From the NCBI GenBank assembly GCA_029202385.1, contig CP119314.1, positions 1,676,501-1,740,500 of the forward strand: a DNA stretch of 64,000 nucleotides. The letters run 5' to 3'. The notes under the pieces were generated by a model. That model was given only the letters and a program-made list of their open reading frames with translations, searched no databases and was not told the DNA's origin. Each line of letters starts with the position of its first letter. Positions within the stretch are counted from its first letter, which is position 1. The translations under genes were made by a program, and so were the position numbers. The DNA comes from Candidatus Sphingomonas phytovorans (GTDB lineage: Bacteria > Pseudomonadota > Alphaproteobacteria > Sphingomonadales > Sphingomonadaceae). Shown piece by piece: positions 42,461 to 51,695 of the stretch.

Positions 42461-43555
42461 CTACCGGCTGACCGCGCGCACCGACTCAAGGTCGGGCTGC
42501 TGCTCGCCCTCGACCCAGTCGACCAGCAGGGTCAGCACCCGGCGCATCACCGCGTCCTGGTCCTGGACCCGCGCCTCGAGCGCCGCCAGGCGCGCGGCAA
42601 GCGCAGCGTCACCCGGCGTCGCGGGAACATCCTTCTGGCGCGCCGGCTCGACCGGCGGCGGCGCGGCGCTGTCGGGGGTCGTGTCGACAACCCGCATCGG
42701 CGCCCGGTCAGTGGCAAAAACAGGCTTCGCCACCGGCGCATCGCCCGCCATGTCGGCGATCACCGAGGCAACCGCGCGCCCGTCGATCGTGTCGAGCTGC
42801 TCGATCGCCCCGAACAGCAGCACCCGCCCGGCAAGCTGGTTCAGCCGCCGTGGCACGCCGTCCGATCCCCTGTAGATCGCCTCGAAAGCCTCCGGCGTGA
42901 AGCGCGGCCGTCCCTGCCAGCCGACCACTGAAAGCCGGTGGACCATATAGGGCTCGACCTCTTCCGGGCCCATCGGATCGAGATGGTGCATCGCGATCAC
43001 GCGCTGGCGCAGCTGTTCGAGCCGGTCGGATCCATGAAGCCGTTCGCGGAACTCGGGCTGGCCAAGCAGGAAGATCTGGAGCAGCGCGTGACCGCCCGCC
43101 TGGAAGTTGGAGAGCATGCGCAACTCCTCCAGCGCAGAGACGGGCAGTGCCTGCGCCTCGTCGACGATCAGCAGTGTGCGCCGCCCCGACCGCGCCATCG
43201 CGTGCAGCCCGCGCTCGATCGCGGTCAGCAGCTGCGCCTTGGTCATGCCCGCGCTGTCGACCTCCAGCCCATCCGCCACCAGACGCAGCAGGTCGTCCGC
43301 CTCGATCTGGGTGGAGACGATCTTGACGATGTGCAGCCGCTCGCGGTCGACCGTCGCCATCAGATGGCCGACCAGCGTCGTCTTGCCCGCGCCGACATCG
43401 CCGGTAATGACGATGAACCCCTCGCCCTGGGCAAGCCCATAGCCGAGATAGGCCATCGCCTTGCGATGCGTGGCGGTATCGAACCAGAAACGCGGATCGG
43501 GCGTAAGCTGGAACGGCCGGCCGCTCAATCCATAATGGTCGTCGTACATTGTCAC
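42461..43555 (-). CDS. XrtA-associated AAA ATPase (TIGR03015 type)
   Basis: 364 residues. MYDDHYGLSGRPFQLTPDPR is the typical start; Walker A GDVGAGKTT at 52-60, Walker B LLIVDEAQALP, and a sensor region RQRVIAMHHLDPMGPEEVEP as in ExeA-like ATPases. The C-terminal 90 residues are Pro/Ala-rich with a short coiled coil (AALAARLAALEARVQDQDAV). Its role in EPS secretion is unknown. Confidence 0.92.
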   Translation of the reverse strand: MTMYDDHYGLSGRPFQLTPDPRFWFDTATHRKAMAYLGYGLAQGEGFIVITGDVGAGKTTLVGHLMATVDRERLHIVKIVSTQIEADDLLRLVADGLEVDSAGMTKAQLLTAIERGLHAMARSGRRTLLIVDEAQALPVSALEELRMLSNFQAGGHALLQIFLLGQPEFRERLHGSDRLEQLRQRVIAMHHLDPMGPEEVEPYMVHRLSVVGWQGRPRFTPEAFEAIYRGSDGVPRRLNQLAGRVLLFGAIEQLDTIDGRAVASVIADMAGDAPVAKPVFATDRAPMRVVDTTPDSAAPPPVEPARQKDVPATPGDAALAARLAALEARVQDQDAVMRRVLTLLVDWVEGEQQPDLESVRAVSR

Positions 43556-43589
43556 CGTCCTAACGCGCGACCATAGGCCGCCACGTATT

Positions 43590-45200
43590 TCAGAATTGAT
43601 AGCGCATCCCGAGCTGGGCCGTGCCGGAAACCTGATCGTCCATTCCCTCCTGGCTGAACTGATAGATCCCGACCGACGCCGTCGTCCCGATCCGGCCGAA
43701 ATTATGGTAATATTGCCCGGTCGCCCCGGTCCCCAGCACGCCCGGCGCGTTGCCGATTCCGCTCTGGTAATAATTGGCGAACAGCGTGCCGGTCACCCCG
43801 GAATTCCGGTCGATCGCGGCTGAGACGAAGGCCTGGCCGTAATAGCTTTCGTCAGTCACCCCGTTGATGGTGAAGCCGGTCCCGCCCGGCGCATAGAAGC
43901 GGCGGTTGGCGTAGCCGGCGCCGACCCCGAACTGGAGCGGCCCGCGATTGGCGGTCAGCACTGCGTCGACGCCCCTGGCACGATAGCTTGAGCTGGTGAT
44001 CGACTGGAAGATCCCGTTCAGGCATCCGCCGGGCGCGCCGCTCGACGCGCCATAGGTGCAGCCCGAGAATTGCTGGCCGAACGCGTCGCGCTGCTCGAGG
44101 AAGCTGGTCGGCAATCCGGCAATGCCGTCGCGCAGCTGGCGCGCGAAGGTATCGACGCTGTCGTACACCCCGATCTGCAGCCCGACCGACCGGCTCGCCG
44201 CATAGCTGAACGATCCGGTATAGGTCATGCCGCCATAGCGCCGGCCGACGCGCGCCTGGAGCGTGGTGCGCGGCGACGGCCGCCAGATCACGCCCGCATC
44301 GTAGATCAGGCCGTCAGTCTCATAAGCGATTCGCCGTGGCGACGCCGGATCGGTCTGGAACCGGCCGGCGGCATCGACGACCGGCTGGCCACCGGCATCG
44401 AGCAGGGGATCCTTCTGGCTGACGACGATCTTCTCATATCCGGCACCCGCGGTCAGCGCGAGCGTGGGCGCCACCGGCAGGACGACGTCGCCCCGCACGA
44501 ATTTACCCTCGTATCGCTGGTCGAGCTGCCTCGCATCGTCGCGTTCATAGGCACCGCTCACCGTAACGCCGACCGGCAGCACGGTTCCCGCCCTCACGCC
44601 GACGCTCGCCTGAGCGACGTGGCTCGTCGCGCTGTCGAACACGTCGAGCTTCGGACTGCCGGGCGCAACCCCCGTCACGCCCGGCGATTCGACCTTGGTA
44701 TAGCCGAAGCGATAGCTGGCATTGACGTTGAGCGGGCCGACATTGGTCGCGAGCGTCGGCCCGGCATAGGCCGAATAGATCTGCGAGATATTGTCGACAT
44801 TGCCGGCGAGCACGCCCGGCGCCGCGCCGCGGATGTCGGAGCGAGCCCGGGTCGCGAGCGCGCCGCCCTCGAGGCTAAAGCCGGGCGCGATCTTCACCGC
44901 CGCCCGCGCGAGCCCGCTATGGATGTCGTCGTCGCCGACCTTCTTGCTCCAGGAGATGCGCCGCTCGTAGCGGTAGCTGATCTGCATCTGGGTGCGCTGG
45001 GTCTGGATCGACGCATCGACCCCGGCCGCGATGGTGGAATAGGTCAGCACATCGCCCGATTGCAGGTCGGCGGTCAGCACCTGGCCGAGCTCGATATAGG
45101 GCGCGATCGTCTTGGTGCGCTGGCCGTCCTGCGCGGCCGCCGGCGCGGCGGCGAGCATGGCCGCCATCGCCGTGCCGATGATGATCGTCGGGCGCATCAT
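43590..45200 (-). CDS. XrtA-associated outer-membrane beta-barrel protein (TIGR03016 type)
   Basis: 536 residues from ATG 45200, overlapping the kinase stop in ATGATG. Signal peptide MMRPTIIIGTAMAAMLAAAP, then alternating beta strands rich in Tyr and Gly and a final aromatic residue (AQLGMRYQF), as in outer-membrane barrels. PEP-CTERM loci usually encode one such protein; it may form the EPS exit or modify it. An apparent longer frame upstream overlaps the kinase gene and is rejected. Confidence 0.9.
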   Translation of the reverse strand: MMRPTIIIGTAMAAMLAAAPAAAQDGQRTKTIAPYIELGQVLTADLQSGDVLTYSTIAAGVDASIQTQRTQMQISYRYERRISWSKKVGDDDIHSGLARAAVKIAPGFSLEGGALATRARSDIRGAAPGVLAGNVDNISQIYSAYAGPTLATNVGPLNVNASYRFGYTKVESPGVTGVAPGSPKLDVFDSATSHVAQASVGVRAGTVLPVGVTVSGAYERDDARQLDQRYEGKFVRGDVVLPVAPTLALTAGAGYEKIVVSQKDPLLDAGGQPVVDAAGRFQTDPASPRRIAYETDGLIYDAGVIWRPSPRTTLQARVGRRYGGMTYTGSFSYAASRSVGLQIGVYDSVDTFARQLRDGIAGLPTSFLEQRDAFGQQFSGCTYGASSGAPGGCLNGIFQSITSSSYRARGVDAVLTANRGPLQFGVGAGYANRRFYAPGGTGFTINGVTDESYYGQAFVSAAIDRNSGVTGTLFANYYQSGIGNAPGVLGTGATGQYYHNFGRIGTTASVGIYQFSQEGMDDQVSGTAQLGMRYQF

Positions 45201-46312
45201 TTTGCGTCCTCCTGGTCGTAATAGCTGCCGAAACGGCGGCCGCCGGGCACGAACGACACCGCATTCAGCACCAGCTGGATATGTTCGCAGCCGTCGAGCT
45301 GCGCGACCGCATCGCGCAGATCCCCTTCGCTGGTGCAATCGGCGCGGACGATCAGCAGCACCTGCCCCGCATGATTGGCGAGGACGGATGCGGGCGACGC
45401 CGCCAGCACTGGCGGCGAATCGAAGATCAGCAGCCGCTTCGGATCGGCGGCAAGCAGGTTGGCGATGATCTCGCTGGTCCGCCGGCTGGCGAGCAACTCG
45501 GTATCGGTGTTCGATTTCTTGCCCGCGGGCAACAGGCTGAGCTGCGGGATATCGGTCCTGACCACGCATGCCTCGATGTCGATTCGCGGGTCGGCAAGGG
45601 CATCGAGCAGGCCCGGGCCGTCCTTCAGGCCAAGCCGGTTCATCACATCGGGCTTGGCGAAATCCGCATCGACCAGCAGCACCTCGACCTCGCGCTCCGC
45701 CGCCATCGAGATGGCGAGGTTCACCGCGCAATAGGTCTTGCCGTCATTCGGCTTGGCCGAGCAGACCAGGATGGTCCGCGAACGATCACCGTCCGATTTG
45801 CGCACGACGCGCGCGGTCTGGAGCAGCTGGCGTTTCACCTGGCGGAATTCCTCGACCAGCGCCCCGATCGGCGCGCCGGGCACGAGCAGTCCCTTCGCGG
45901 CAAGCATCGCCCGGTCGATCACGGCACCGCGCATGGTCCGCGTGGGGGGCGCAAGCGGCGGCAGCACCTCTTCCAGCGGAAGTTCCTGCGTGGGAGGTGG
46001 CGGCGCTTCCCCATAGGACACCTCCTCATAGGGCGCTTCCTCATGGGGCGCTTCCTCATGGGGCGCTTCCTCATAGGGCCCCTCCTCATAAGGTGCCGAA
46101 AACGCCTCTTCCTCAAGGAACGGCGCACGGATCGGCCGCGGCTCCCGCACATCCTCCAGAGGTTCCTGCGGAACCTCCCGGATTTCCTGCACGACGTCAT
46201 GGTCGCGCACGTCGTCCTGACGCGCGGGCCGCAGATTCATGCCGAAATCATAGACCTCGGCCGCGCGTTCGAGCAGCGATCCGCTTGGCTTGCGGGGTGT
46301 CGTGTCGCTCAT
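45197..46312 (-). CDS. XrtA-associated tyrosine autokinase (BY-kinase, TIGR03018 type)
   Basis: 371 residues. Residues about 75-105 are an acidic tandem repeat (units like YEEAP and HEEAP). The kinase domain has Walker A SAKPNDGKTYCAVNL, Walker A' VEVLLVDADFAKPDV and Walker B RLLIFDSPPVLAASP. The C terminus has only one tyrosine pair (GSYYDQED) instead of a Tyr-rich tail. It controls EPS chain length with the co-polymerase gene upstream, with which it overlaps by 4 bases. Confidence 0.93.
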   Translation of the reverse strand: MSDTTPRKPSGSLLERAAEVYDFGMNLRPARQDDVRDHDVVQEIREVPQEPLEDVREPRPIRAPFLEEEAFSAPYEEGPYEEAPHEEAPHEEAPYEEVSYGEAPPPPTQELPLEEVLPPLAPPTRTMRGAVIDRAMLAAKGLLVPGAPIGALVEEFRQVKRQLLQTARVVRKSDGDRSRTILVCSAKPNDGKTYCAVNLAISMAAEREVEVLLVDADFAKPDVMNRLGLKDGPGLLDALADPRIDIEACVVRTDIPQLSLLPAGKKSNTDTELLASRRTSEIIANLLAADPKRLLIFDSPPVLAASPASVLANHAGQVLLIVRADCTSEGDLRDAVAQLDGCEHIQLVLNAVSFVPGGRRFGSYYDQEDAK

Positions 46313-47814
46313 GCCGCCAGCCCCCGTTGCAGCATCTCGACCCCGAGCAGCCCGACATAGGCGACCACCAGCGCTCCGGCGCCGCCGCCGAAATAGATCA
46401 GCTTGCGCCGGCGTGCCATGATCTGCGCCCGTGTCACCATCTCCCCGATCGATCCGATCACCGGCATGCCGGTGGCGCGCTCGAGCCGCCCCGCCGTGGC
46501 GAAGGTCGTCTGCAACTGCCCCATGGCGAAGGCGGCGCCGATCCCCCCGACGATGCCGGCGAGCAGCGCGCCAGTCAGCAGCAGCGGCCGGTTCGGCGCG
46601 GTCGGCACGCGCGGCGCTGTCGGCGGGTCGATCACGCTGAACTTGATCGCATCGGTCTGAGTCTGGGCCTGGCCGCGCAGCTTGATCGCCTCGCGGTCGG
46701 CCAGCAGCTTGGAATACTGGTCCTTGAGCACCTGGTAGTTGTTCTCGATCTGCGACTGCTCGGCGGCGACCGCCGGGTCGCCCGCCAGCTTCGTATTGAT
46801 CTGCTCGAGATCGGACTGGAGCTGGGTCTTGCGCATGGTCAGCGCGGCGACGGTCGCCTGCTTGTCCGCCTGCATCGATTTCAGCGAGAGATAGAGCGGG
46901 TTGTTCGCCCCGCCGCCCGCGCCGACCGGCTCGTTGCGCGCGGCCGCCTGCGCCGCGGCGAGCTGGCTGCGCAGCGCGACCACGTCGGGATGATTCTCGG
47001 TATAGCCCTTGGCCCGCGCATCCGCGAGCTGGCCCTGGATCGCGGCGAGCCGCGCCCGTGCCGGTCCGCCGGTCGGTCCGGCGCCCGCGACGGTCTGCGG
47101 GGTTCCCGCCATCTGGCCGCTCAGCGCGGCAAGGCTCGACTGGGCGGCGGCGAGGTCGCTGTCGACCTGTGCCATCTGGGTGCGCGCGGCGCCCATGCGG
47201 TCGGTCAGCGATCCGGTACCGGGCAGCGACCCGAGATAGCGGTTCTGGAAATCGGCCCGCTTGGCCTCGGCTTCCTGAAGCTGCTTCTGGCGCTGCTCGA
47301 GCTGGGCGTCGAGGAAGCCGAGCGACTGGGTCGTCTCGTCCCGGTCACCCGCCAGATTCTGCTCGACGAACAGGTCGATCAGCTTCTGCACGACCTGGCG
47401 CGCTACCTTGGGGCTCGATCCGGTCACGACGATCTCGAACAGATTGTCCTGCTGCGCGGTGATCTTGATCGCCTTTTGCAGGCCCGCCACCCGGTCGGCG
47501 ACGTCGCGGTCGCTCGAAACGCTGTTGGCCAGGTCGGTGCCGCGCACGACCTTCTCCATGTTCGTGGCTGACGTCAGCGTCTGGCGGATCGTGTCGACGT
47601 CCTTCTGCTGGTCGGCGGCGGTGATGCCCACCGCGCTCGGCAGGATCGTCTGCATCTGCACGAAGATGCGCGCCCGCGATTCATAGCTGTTCGGAATCTG
47701 CGAAACCATCAGCCAGCCGACCACCGCGATCACCCAGGCGACCGCCAGCGCCAGCCAGCGTCGCGTCCAGATCGCGTGGATCGCTATCCTGATCTCGTCG
47801 TAAAGGCCGTTCAT
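46309..47814 (-). CDS. XrtA-associated chain-length determinant protein (Wzz/PCP type, TIGR03007)
   Basis: 501 residues. Two membrane helices flank a large periplasmic coiled coil: the first at WLALAVAWVIAVVGWLMVS, the second near residue 420 (LLLTGALLAGIVGGIGAAFA), plus a third at about 475. Wzz start RIFVQMQTILP and PxxP-like PPTAPRVPTAPNRP precede the second helix. Partner of the autokinase in setting polymer length. Confidence 0.93.
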   Translation of the reverse strand: MNGLYDEIRIAIHAIWTRRWLALAVAWVIAVVGWLMVSQIPNSYESRARIFVQMQTILPSAVGITAADQQKDVDTIRQTLTSATNMEKVVRGTDLANSVSSDRDVADRVAGLQKAIKITAQQDNLFEIVVTGSSPKVARQVVQKLIDLFVEQNLAGDRDETTQSLGFLDAQLEQRQKQLQEAEAKRADFQNRYLGSLPGTGSLTDRMGAARTQMAQVDSDLAAAQSSLAALSGQMAGTPQTVAGAGPTGGPARARLAAIQGQLADARAKGYTENHPDVVALRSQLAAAQAAARNEPVGAGGGANNPLYLSLKSMQADKQATVAALTMRKTQLQSDLEQINTKLAGDPAVAAEQSQIENNYQVLKDQYSKLLADREAIKLRGQAQTQTDAIKFSVIDPPTAPRVPTAPNRPLLLTGALLAGIVGGIGAAFAMGQLQTTFATAGRLERATGMPVIGSIGEMVTRAQIMARRRKLIYFGGGAGALVVAYVGLLGVEMLQRGLAA

Positions 47815-47827
47815 CCCCCGGCGACTC

Positions 47828-48472
47828 CTAGAACATGCTCTCGGGGATGATGATCACGTCGCCCGGCTCGAGCCGTACGTTCGCGCTCGAATCGCCGTTC
47901 TTCAGGAGACTGGAAAGCTTGATGTTATATTCGACCTGCTTGCCCGTATTGCGGTCGTAGCGGACCAGCTTGGCACGGTTGCCCGCGGCATATTGGCTGA
48001 GCCCGCCGACCGAGATCATCGCGTCGAGCAGGGTCATGTTGGCGCGATACGGGATCGACGCCGGCTTTTCTGTCGCGCCGACGATGCGCACCTGCTGGCT
48101 GAACGTGCCGGAGAAATTCTCGACGATGACCGAGACGATCGGGTCCTTGATATATTCGCCGAGCGCGATCTTCATGTCGTCGGCGAGCATCGCGGGCGTC
48201 TTGCCCACCGCGGGCATATCGCTGATCAGCGGCGTGGTGATCCGGCCGTCCGGGCGCACCTGAACCTTCGCCGACAGCTCGGGGTTGCGCCACACGAAGA
48301 TATTGAGCTGGTCGAGCGGGCCGATGATATATTCTTCGCCCGGCTGCTCCTGCGACGCCACGAAGCTCGCTGGCGGCAGTTCCGACCGCCCACCGCCACC
48401 CATGCAGCCGTTAAGCATAAGGGCGCCGCCGGACAATAGAGCCAGGCCACTGAAACCACGCGAAAAACCCAT
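47828..48472 (-). CDS. XrtA-associated polysaccharide export lipoprotein (Wza-like, TIGR03027)
   Basis: 214 residues from ATG 48472 with GGGAGG 7 bases upstream. Lipoprotein signal with lipobox LMLNGC, then the Poly_export domain (EEYIIGPLDQLNIFVWRNPE, VRPDGRITTPLI) and a SLBB domain (QVRIVGATEKPASIPYRANM, LEPGDVIIIPES). It should form the outer-membrane export channel or its periplasmic ring. It starts the main minus-strand run of membrane assembly genes. Confidence 0.94.
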   Translation of the reverse strand: MGFSRGFSGLALLSGGALMLNGCMGGGGRSELPPASFVASQEQPGEEYIIGPLDQLNIFVWRNPELSAKVQVRPDGRITTPLISDMPAVGKTPAMLADDMKIALGEYIKDPIVSVIVENFSGTFSQQVRIVGATEKPASIPYRANMTLLDAMISVGGLSQYAAGNRAKLVRYDRNTGKQVEYNIKLSSLLKNGDSSANVRLEPGDVIIIPESMF

Positions 48473-48540
48473 CACAAGACCTCCCGCCGCCATTCTCCGC
48501 CGGTGACGTCACTCCGGCAGGGTTCGCGGCTATGGTCCCG

Positions 48541-49806
48541 CTATGGCGCGGAAGAGGTGAAGATTGCGTTAGGAGTATCCGGGCCACCCGCGAGTATCTG
48601 GCCCGGAAGCTCGTGCCCGAGAAAGGCGGCGGGGCTCGCCGACAGCCCATAGGCCCCCGCCATGAACACCGCGATGATGTCTCCTGGCTTCGCCGGGGGC
48701 AGCGAAACGCGATCGGCAAGCCGGTCGAGCGGCGTGCACAGGCACCCGACCACGCTGACCGTCTCCGTGACCTCGCCCGGCGTCGCGGTCGCGACCGACA
48801 CCGGATAGTTCCGCTTCACCACCGTGCCGAAATTGCCCGAGGCCGCCAGTTGATGATGCAACCCGCCATCCACGACAAGGAAGGTCTCGCCCCGGCTTTC
48901 CTTCCGGTCGATCACCCGGGTCAGATAGACACCAGCCTCGCCGACCAGCCATCGTCCCAGCTCTATGGCGAAGCGAGCGCCCTCCAGTGATGGCGGCAGC
49001 GATGCCATGCGCTCGCCCAGCGCCGTGCCGATCGCCTCGATGTCGAGCGGCTCCTCGCCCGCGAAATAGGGAATGCCGAACCCGCCACCGAGATTGACCA
49101 GCGGCGGCGTGACGCCGACCTCATCGGCCAGTCGCCCGGCCAGCGCCAGCGTCTCGGCCTGGGTCTCGATGATCGCCTGGGGATCGAGCGCCTGGGATCC
49201 GGCGAAGATATGAAAGCCGCGCCAGTCGGCCCCCGCCGCGACCAGCCGCTTCGCGATCGCCCCGGCGCGATCGGCGTCGATCCCGAAGGGTGATGCCCTG
49301 CCCCCCATGCGCATGCCGGATCCGCGCAGCTCGATCTCGGGATTGACGCGCACCGCGAGACGCGGCGTCACGCCAAGCCGTTCAGCCGCCATCAGCGCGC
49401 GGATCGCCTCACCCTCCGATTCCAGATTGAGCGTCACGCCTGCCTCGATCGCCGCGACGATCTCCCCGTCGCGCTTGCCGGGGCCGGCAAAGCTGATCGC
49501 GCTGCCCGGCTTCGCCGCCAGCGCCAGCGCCATCTCCCCCTTCGACGCGATATCAAGTCCATCGACCAGCGGCGCCATGGCGGCGATCAGCGGCGCGAAC
49601 GGATTGGCCTTGATCGCATAATGAATGTCGAGCCCCGCCGGCATCGCCGCGCGCAGCCGTGCGATCCGGGCGGTCACCACCGCGACATCATAGACGAACA
49701 GCGGCGTATCGCCCGCCGCCTCGATCCACGCCCCGGCCGTCTCGCCGGCTATCCGCAGCGGTCCGTCCCCACGGAATTCCGCCGGAATCGCGCCCATTGG
49801 CTTCAT
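48541..49806 (-). CDS. XrtA-associated PLP-dependent decarboxylase (TIGR03099)
   Basis: 421 residues from ATG 49806, overlapping the upstream ligase stop in ATGA. PLP Lys65 in HYAIKANP, ASKGEMALAL, LGGGFGIPYF, and the catalytic Cys region VVGCLCTPLD. The fold is that of diaminopimelate decarboxylase. In XrtA loci it lies with an acyl-CoA ligase and an acyl carrier protein and may load or make a modified amino acid for the polymer (inference). Confidence 0.92.
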   Translation of the reverse strand: MKPMGAIPAEFRGDGPLRIAGETAGAWIEAAGDTPLFVYDVAVVTARIARLRAAMPAGLDIHYAIKANPFAPLIAAMAPLVDGLDIASKGEMALALAAKPGSAISFAGPGKRDGEIVAAIEAGVTLNLESEGEAIRALMAAERLGVTPRLAVRVNPEIELRGSGMRMGGRASPFGIDADRAGAIAKRLVAAGADWRGFHIFAGSQALDPQAIIETQAETLALAGRLADEVGVTPPLVNLGGGFGIPYFAGEEPLDIEAIGTALGERMASLPPSLEGARFAIELGRWLVGEAGVYLTRVIDRKESRGETFLVVDGGLHHQLAASGNFGTVVKRNYPVSVATATPGEVTETVSVVGCLCTPLDRLADRVSLPPAKPGDIIAVFMAGAYGLSASPAAFLGHELPGQILAGGPDTPNAIFTSSAP

Positions 49807-51350
49807 GACGTCATCTCCGCCTTCAGGGCTGCGCGATCGAGCTTGCCATTGGCGTTCCGGGGCAAGGCGCCCCGCCATTCGTAGCGCGCGGGCTGCATGA
49901 AACTCGGCAATTCGCGCCGCAGGCGCTCCCTCAATCCCACTTCGGCAGCGACCGTATCGCCACTTGCCCGCGCCACCACCACGATCGCCTGCCCCAGCCG
50001 GGCATCGGGCACGCCGATCGCGACCGCCTCGATCGCCTCTCCCCCCGACAGCACGGCTTCCTCCACCTCGGTGGGACTGATCCGGTTGCCCGCGCTCTTG
50101 ATCATCTCGTCGTCACGTCCGACGAAACGGAACAGGCCGTCCCCGCCCTCGATCACCGTATCGCCCGACCATACGGCCATGCCGCGATGTTCGGCCCAGT
50201 GCGGCGCCGGCCGGAAGCGAAGCACGGTCCGCTCGGCATCCTGCCAATAGCCCTGCGCGACCAGCGGCCCGGCATGGACCAGTTCACCCGGCTCCCCCGG
50301 CGCGGCGCGCGATCCATCAGCCCGGACCGCCATCACCTCGGCAAAGGGGATTGCCCGACCGATCGCCTCGGGAAACGCATCGACCAGATCGGGCGCCAGA
50401 TAGGTGGAGCGGAACGCTTCGGTCAGCCCGTACATCGGATAGAGGTCGGCTTCCGGAAAACGCTGCCGCAATGCCCGGATCATTGTCGGCGTCAGCGCGC
50501 CGCCTGAATTGGTCAACCGTTTCAACCGAGCCGCGGTCTCGGCCGGCCATTCCGCCTCGAGCAACTGTACCCAGAGCGGCGGCACCCCGGCGAGTGTCGT
50601 CGCGCCGAACCGGTCGACTGCCTTGATGACGTCACGCGCGGTCAGATAGTCGAGCGGTGCGACGGATGCCCCCGCTGCCCAGGTGGAGAAAAGCTGGTTC
50701 TGACCATAGTCGAAGCTCAGCGGCAGCACGCCGAGCACCCGGTCGGCCGGCGACAGCTTGAGATAGTGCGCGACCGAGATCGCGCCGAGCCATAGGTTCG
50801 CGTGGCTGAGCATGACGCCCTTGGGCCGGCCCGTGGAACCTGAGGTGTAGAGGATCGCCGCTAGCGTATCGGTATCGGCTGAAGATGGCGGCATGACGTC
50901 ATCACTGACTGCCTCCTCCTCCAGCGCCAGCCTGCACCCGGCGGGAATGTCACCCGCTTCGAGCGAGGAGGCGCGCGCCGACTGAGTCACCAACAGGTCC
51001 GCCCCGCTATCGGCCAGGATATGCGCCACCTGCGCCCGCTTCAGCACTGGATTGATCGGCACATGGATCAGGCCGGCTCGGGGCGCTGCCATCGGCAGGA
51101 CACAGGCAAGGCGTGTCTTGGGCAGCCAGGAAGCAACGCGAGCGCCGGGTGACAATCCCAGTCCGGCCAGCCACCCCGCCACCGATCCCGTCAGCACCTC
51201 CAGCTCGGCGAAATCCAGGCTTCCCGCCCGGTCGACCAGCGCGACGTCGCCCGGGCTCCCGCGCAACGGCAGGGTATCGATGGGCTGCGGCATGGGATCG
51301 ATCATGCCCTCCTGATACGCATCGCGCACCTGCGCTGCCAAGGCCTGCAC
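49803..51350 (-). CDS. XrtA-associated acyl-CoA ligase (AMP-forming, TIGR03098)
   Basis: 515 residues from GTG 51350, chosen because GGAGG lies 8 bases upstream. AMP-binding signature ILYTSGSTGRPKGVMLSH, YGLTEAFRST, and the C-terminal Lys in PRNANGKLDRAAL. It activates a carboxylic acid and passes it to CoA or to the carrier protein encoded divergently 44 bp away. Confidence 0.93.
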   Translation of the reverse strand: MQALAAQVRDAYQEGMIDPMPQPIDTLPLRGSPGDVALVDRAGSLDFAELEVLTGSVAGWLAGLGLSPGARVASWLPKTRLACVLPMAAPRAGLIHVPINPVLKRAQVAHILADSGADLLVTQSARASSLEAGDIPAGCRLALEEEAVSDDVMPPSSADTDTLAAILYTSGSTGRPKGVMLSHANLWLGAISVAHYLKLSPADRVLGVLPLSFDYGQNQLFSTWAAGASVAPLDYLTARDVIKAVDRFGATTLAGVPPLWVQLLEAEWPAETAARLKRLTNSGGALTPTMIRALRQRFPEADLYPMYGLTEAFRSTYLAPDLVDAFPEAIGRAIPFAEVMAVRADGSRAAPGEPGELVHAGPLVAQGYWQDAERTVLRFRPAPHWAEHRGMAVWSGDTVIEGGDGLFRFVGRDDEMIKSAGNRISPTEVEEAVLSGGEAIEAVAIGVPDARLGQAIVVVARASGDTVAAEVGLRERLRRELPSFMQPARYEWRGALPRNANGKLDRAALKAEMTS

Positions 51351-51394
51351 TTGGCATCCCTCCCCCCATTCTCTAACGGCAGGGCCAACAGGGG

Positions 51395-51685
51395 ATGAAA
51401 CCGGGGTCCGCAGTGCTTCCTGACGACAATGCCGCAATCGATACCACAGTCCGCGCAGTGCTTCGCGATGTCCTTGGCCTGAGCGAGGAGCGCGTCGGCG
51501 CCTTCCGCAGCGAAACGCCGCTGTTCGGCGCCTTGCCCGAACTGGATTCGATGGCGGTGGCCGGCATGCTCACTGAACTGGAGGAACGCCTCGGCATCCT
51601 GATCGAGGATGACGAGGTCGATGGCGAGATGCTGGAGAGCTTCGGTTCCCTCGTCCGCTTTGCCGCCGCCAAGGCAAACCAGTGA
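51395..51685 (+). CDS. XrtA-associated acyl carrier protein (TIGR03096)
   Basis: 96 residues. Single carrier domain with phosphopantetheine Ser52 in PELDSMAVAGML and an acidic helix (EDDEVDGEMLESFGSLV). It should be loaded by the divergent ligase. The ATG at 51395 follows GGGG closely; a GTG at 51413 is possible. The Sfp-type transferase at 6779 could prime it. Confidence 0.9.
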   Translation: MKPGSAVLPDDNAAIDTTVRAVLRDVLGLSEERVGAFRSETPLFGALPELDSMAVAGMLTELEERLGILIEDDEVDGEMLESFGSLVRFAAAKANQ

Positions 51686-51695
51686 AGGTCACGCC

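Noticed and set aside
45201..45731. Longer start for the outer-membrane barrel gene
   Set aside because: The extra part lies in the kinase coding region in another frame, while the ATG at 45200 begins a clear signal peptide.
46015..46110. Short direct repeats that could suggest a CRISPR array
   Set aside because: The 15-bp units are contiguous without spacers and keep the reading frame of the autokinase gene.
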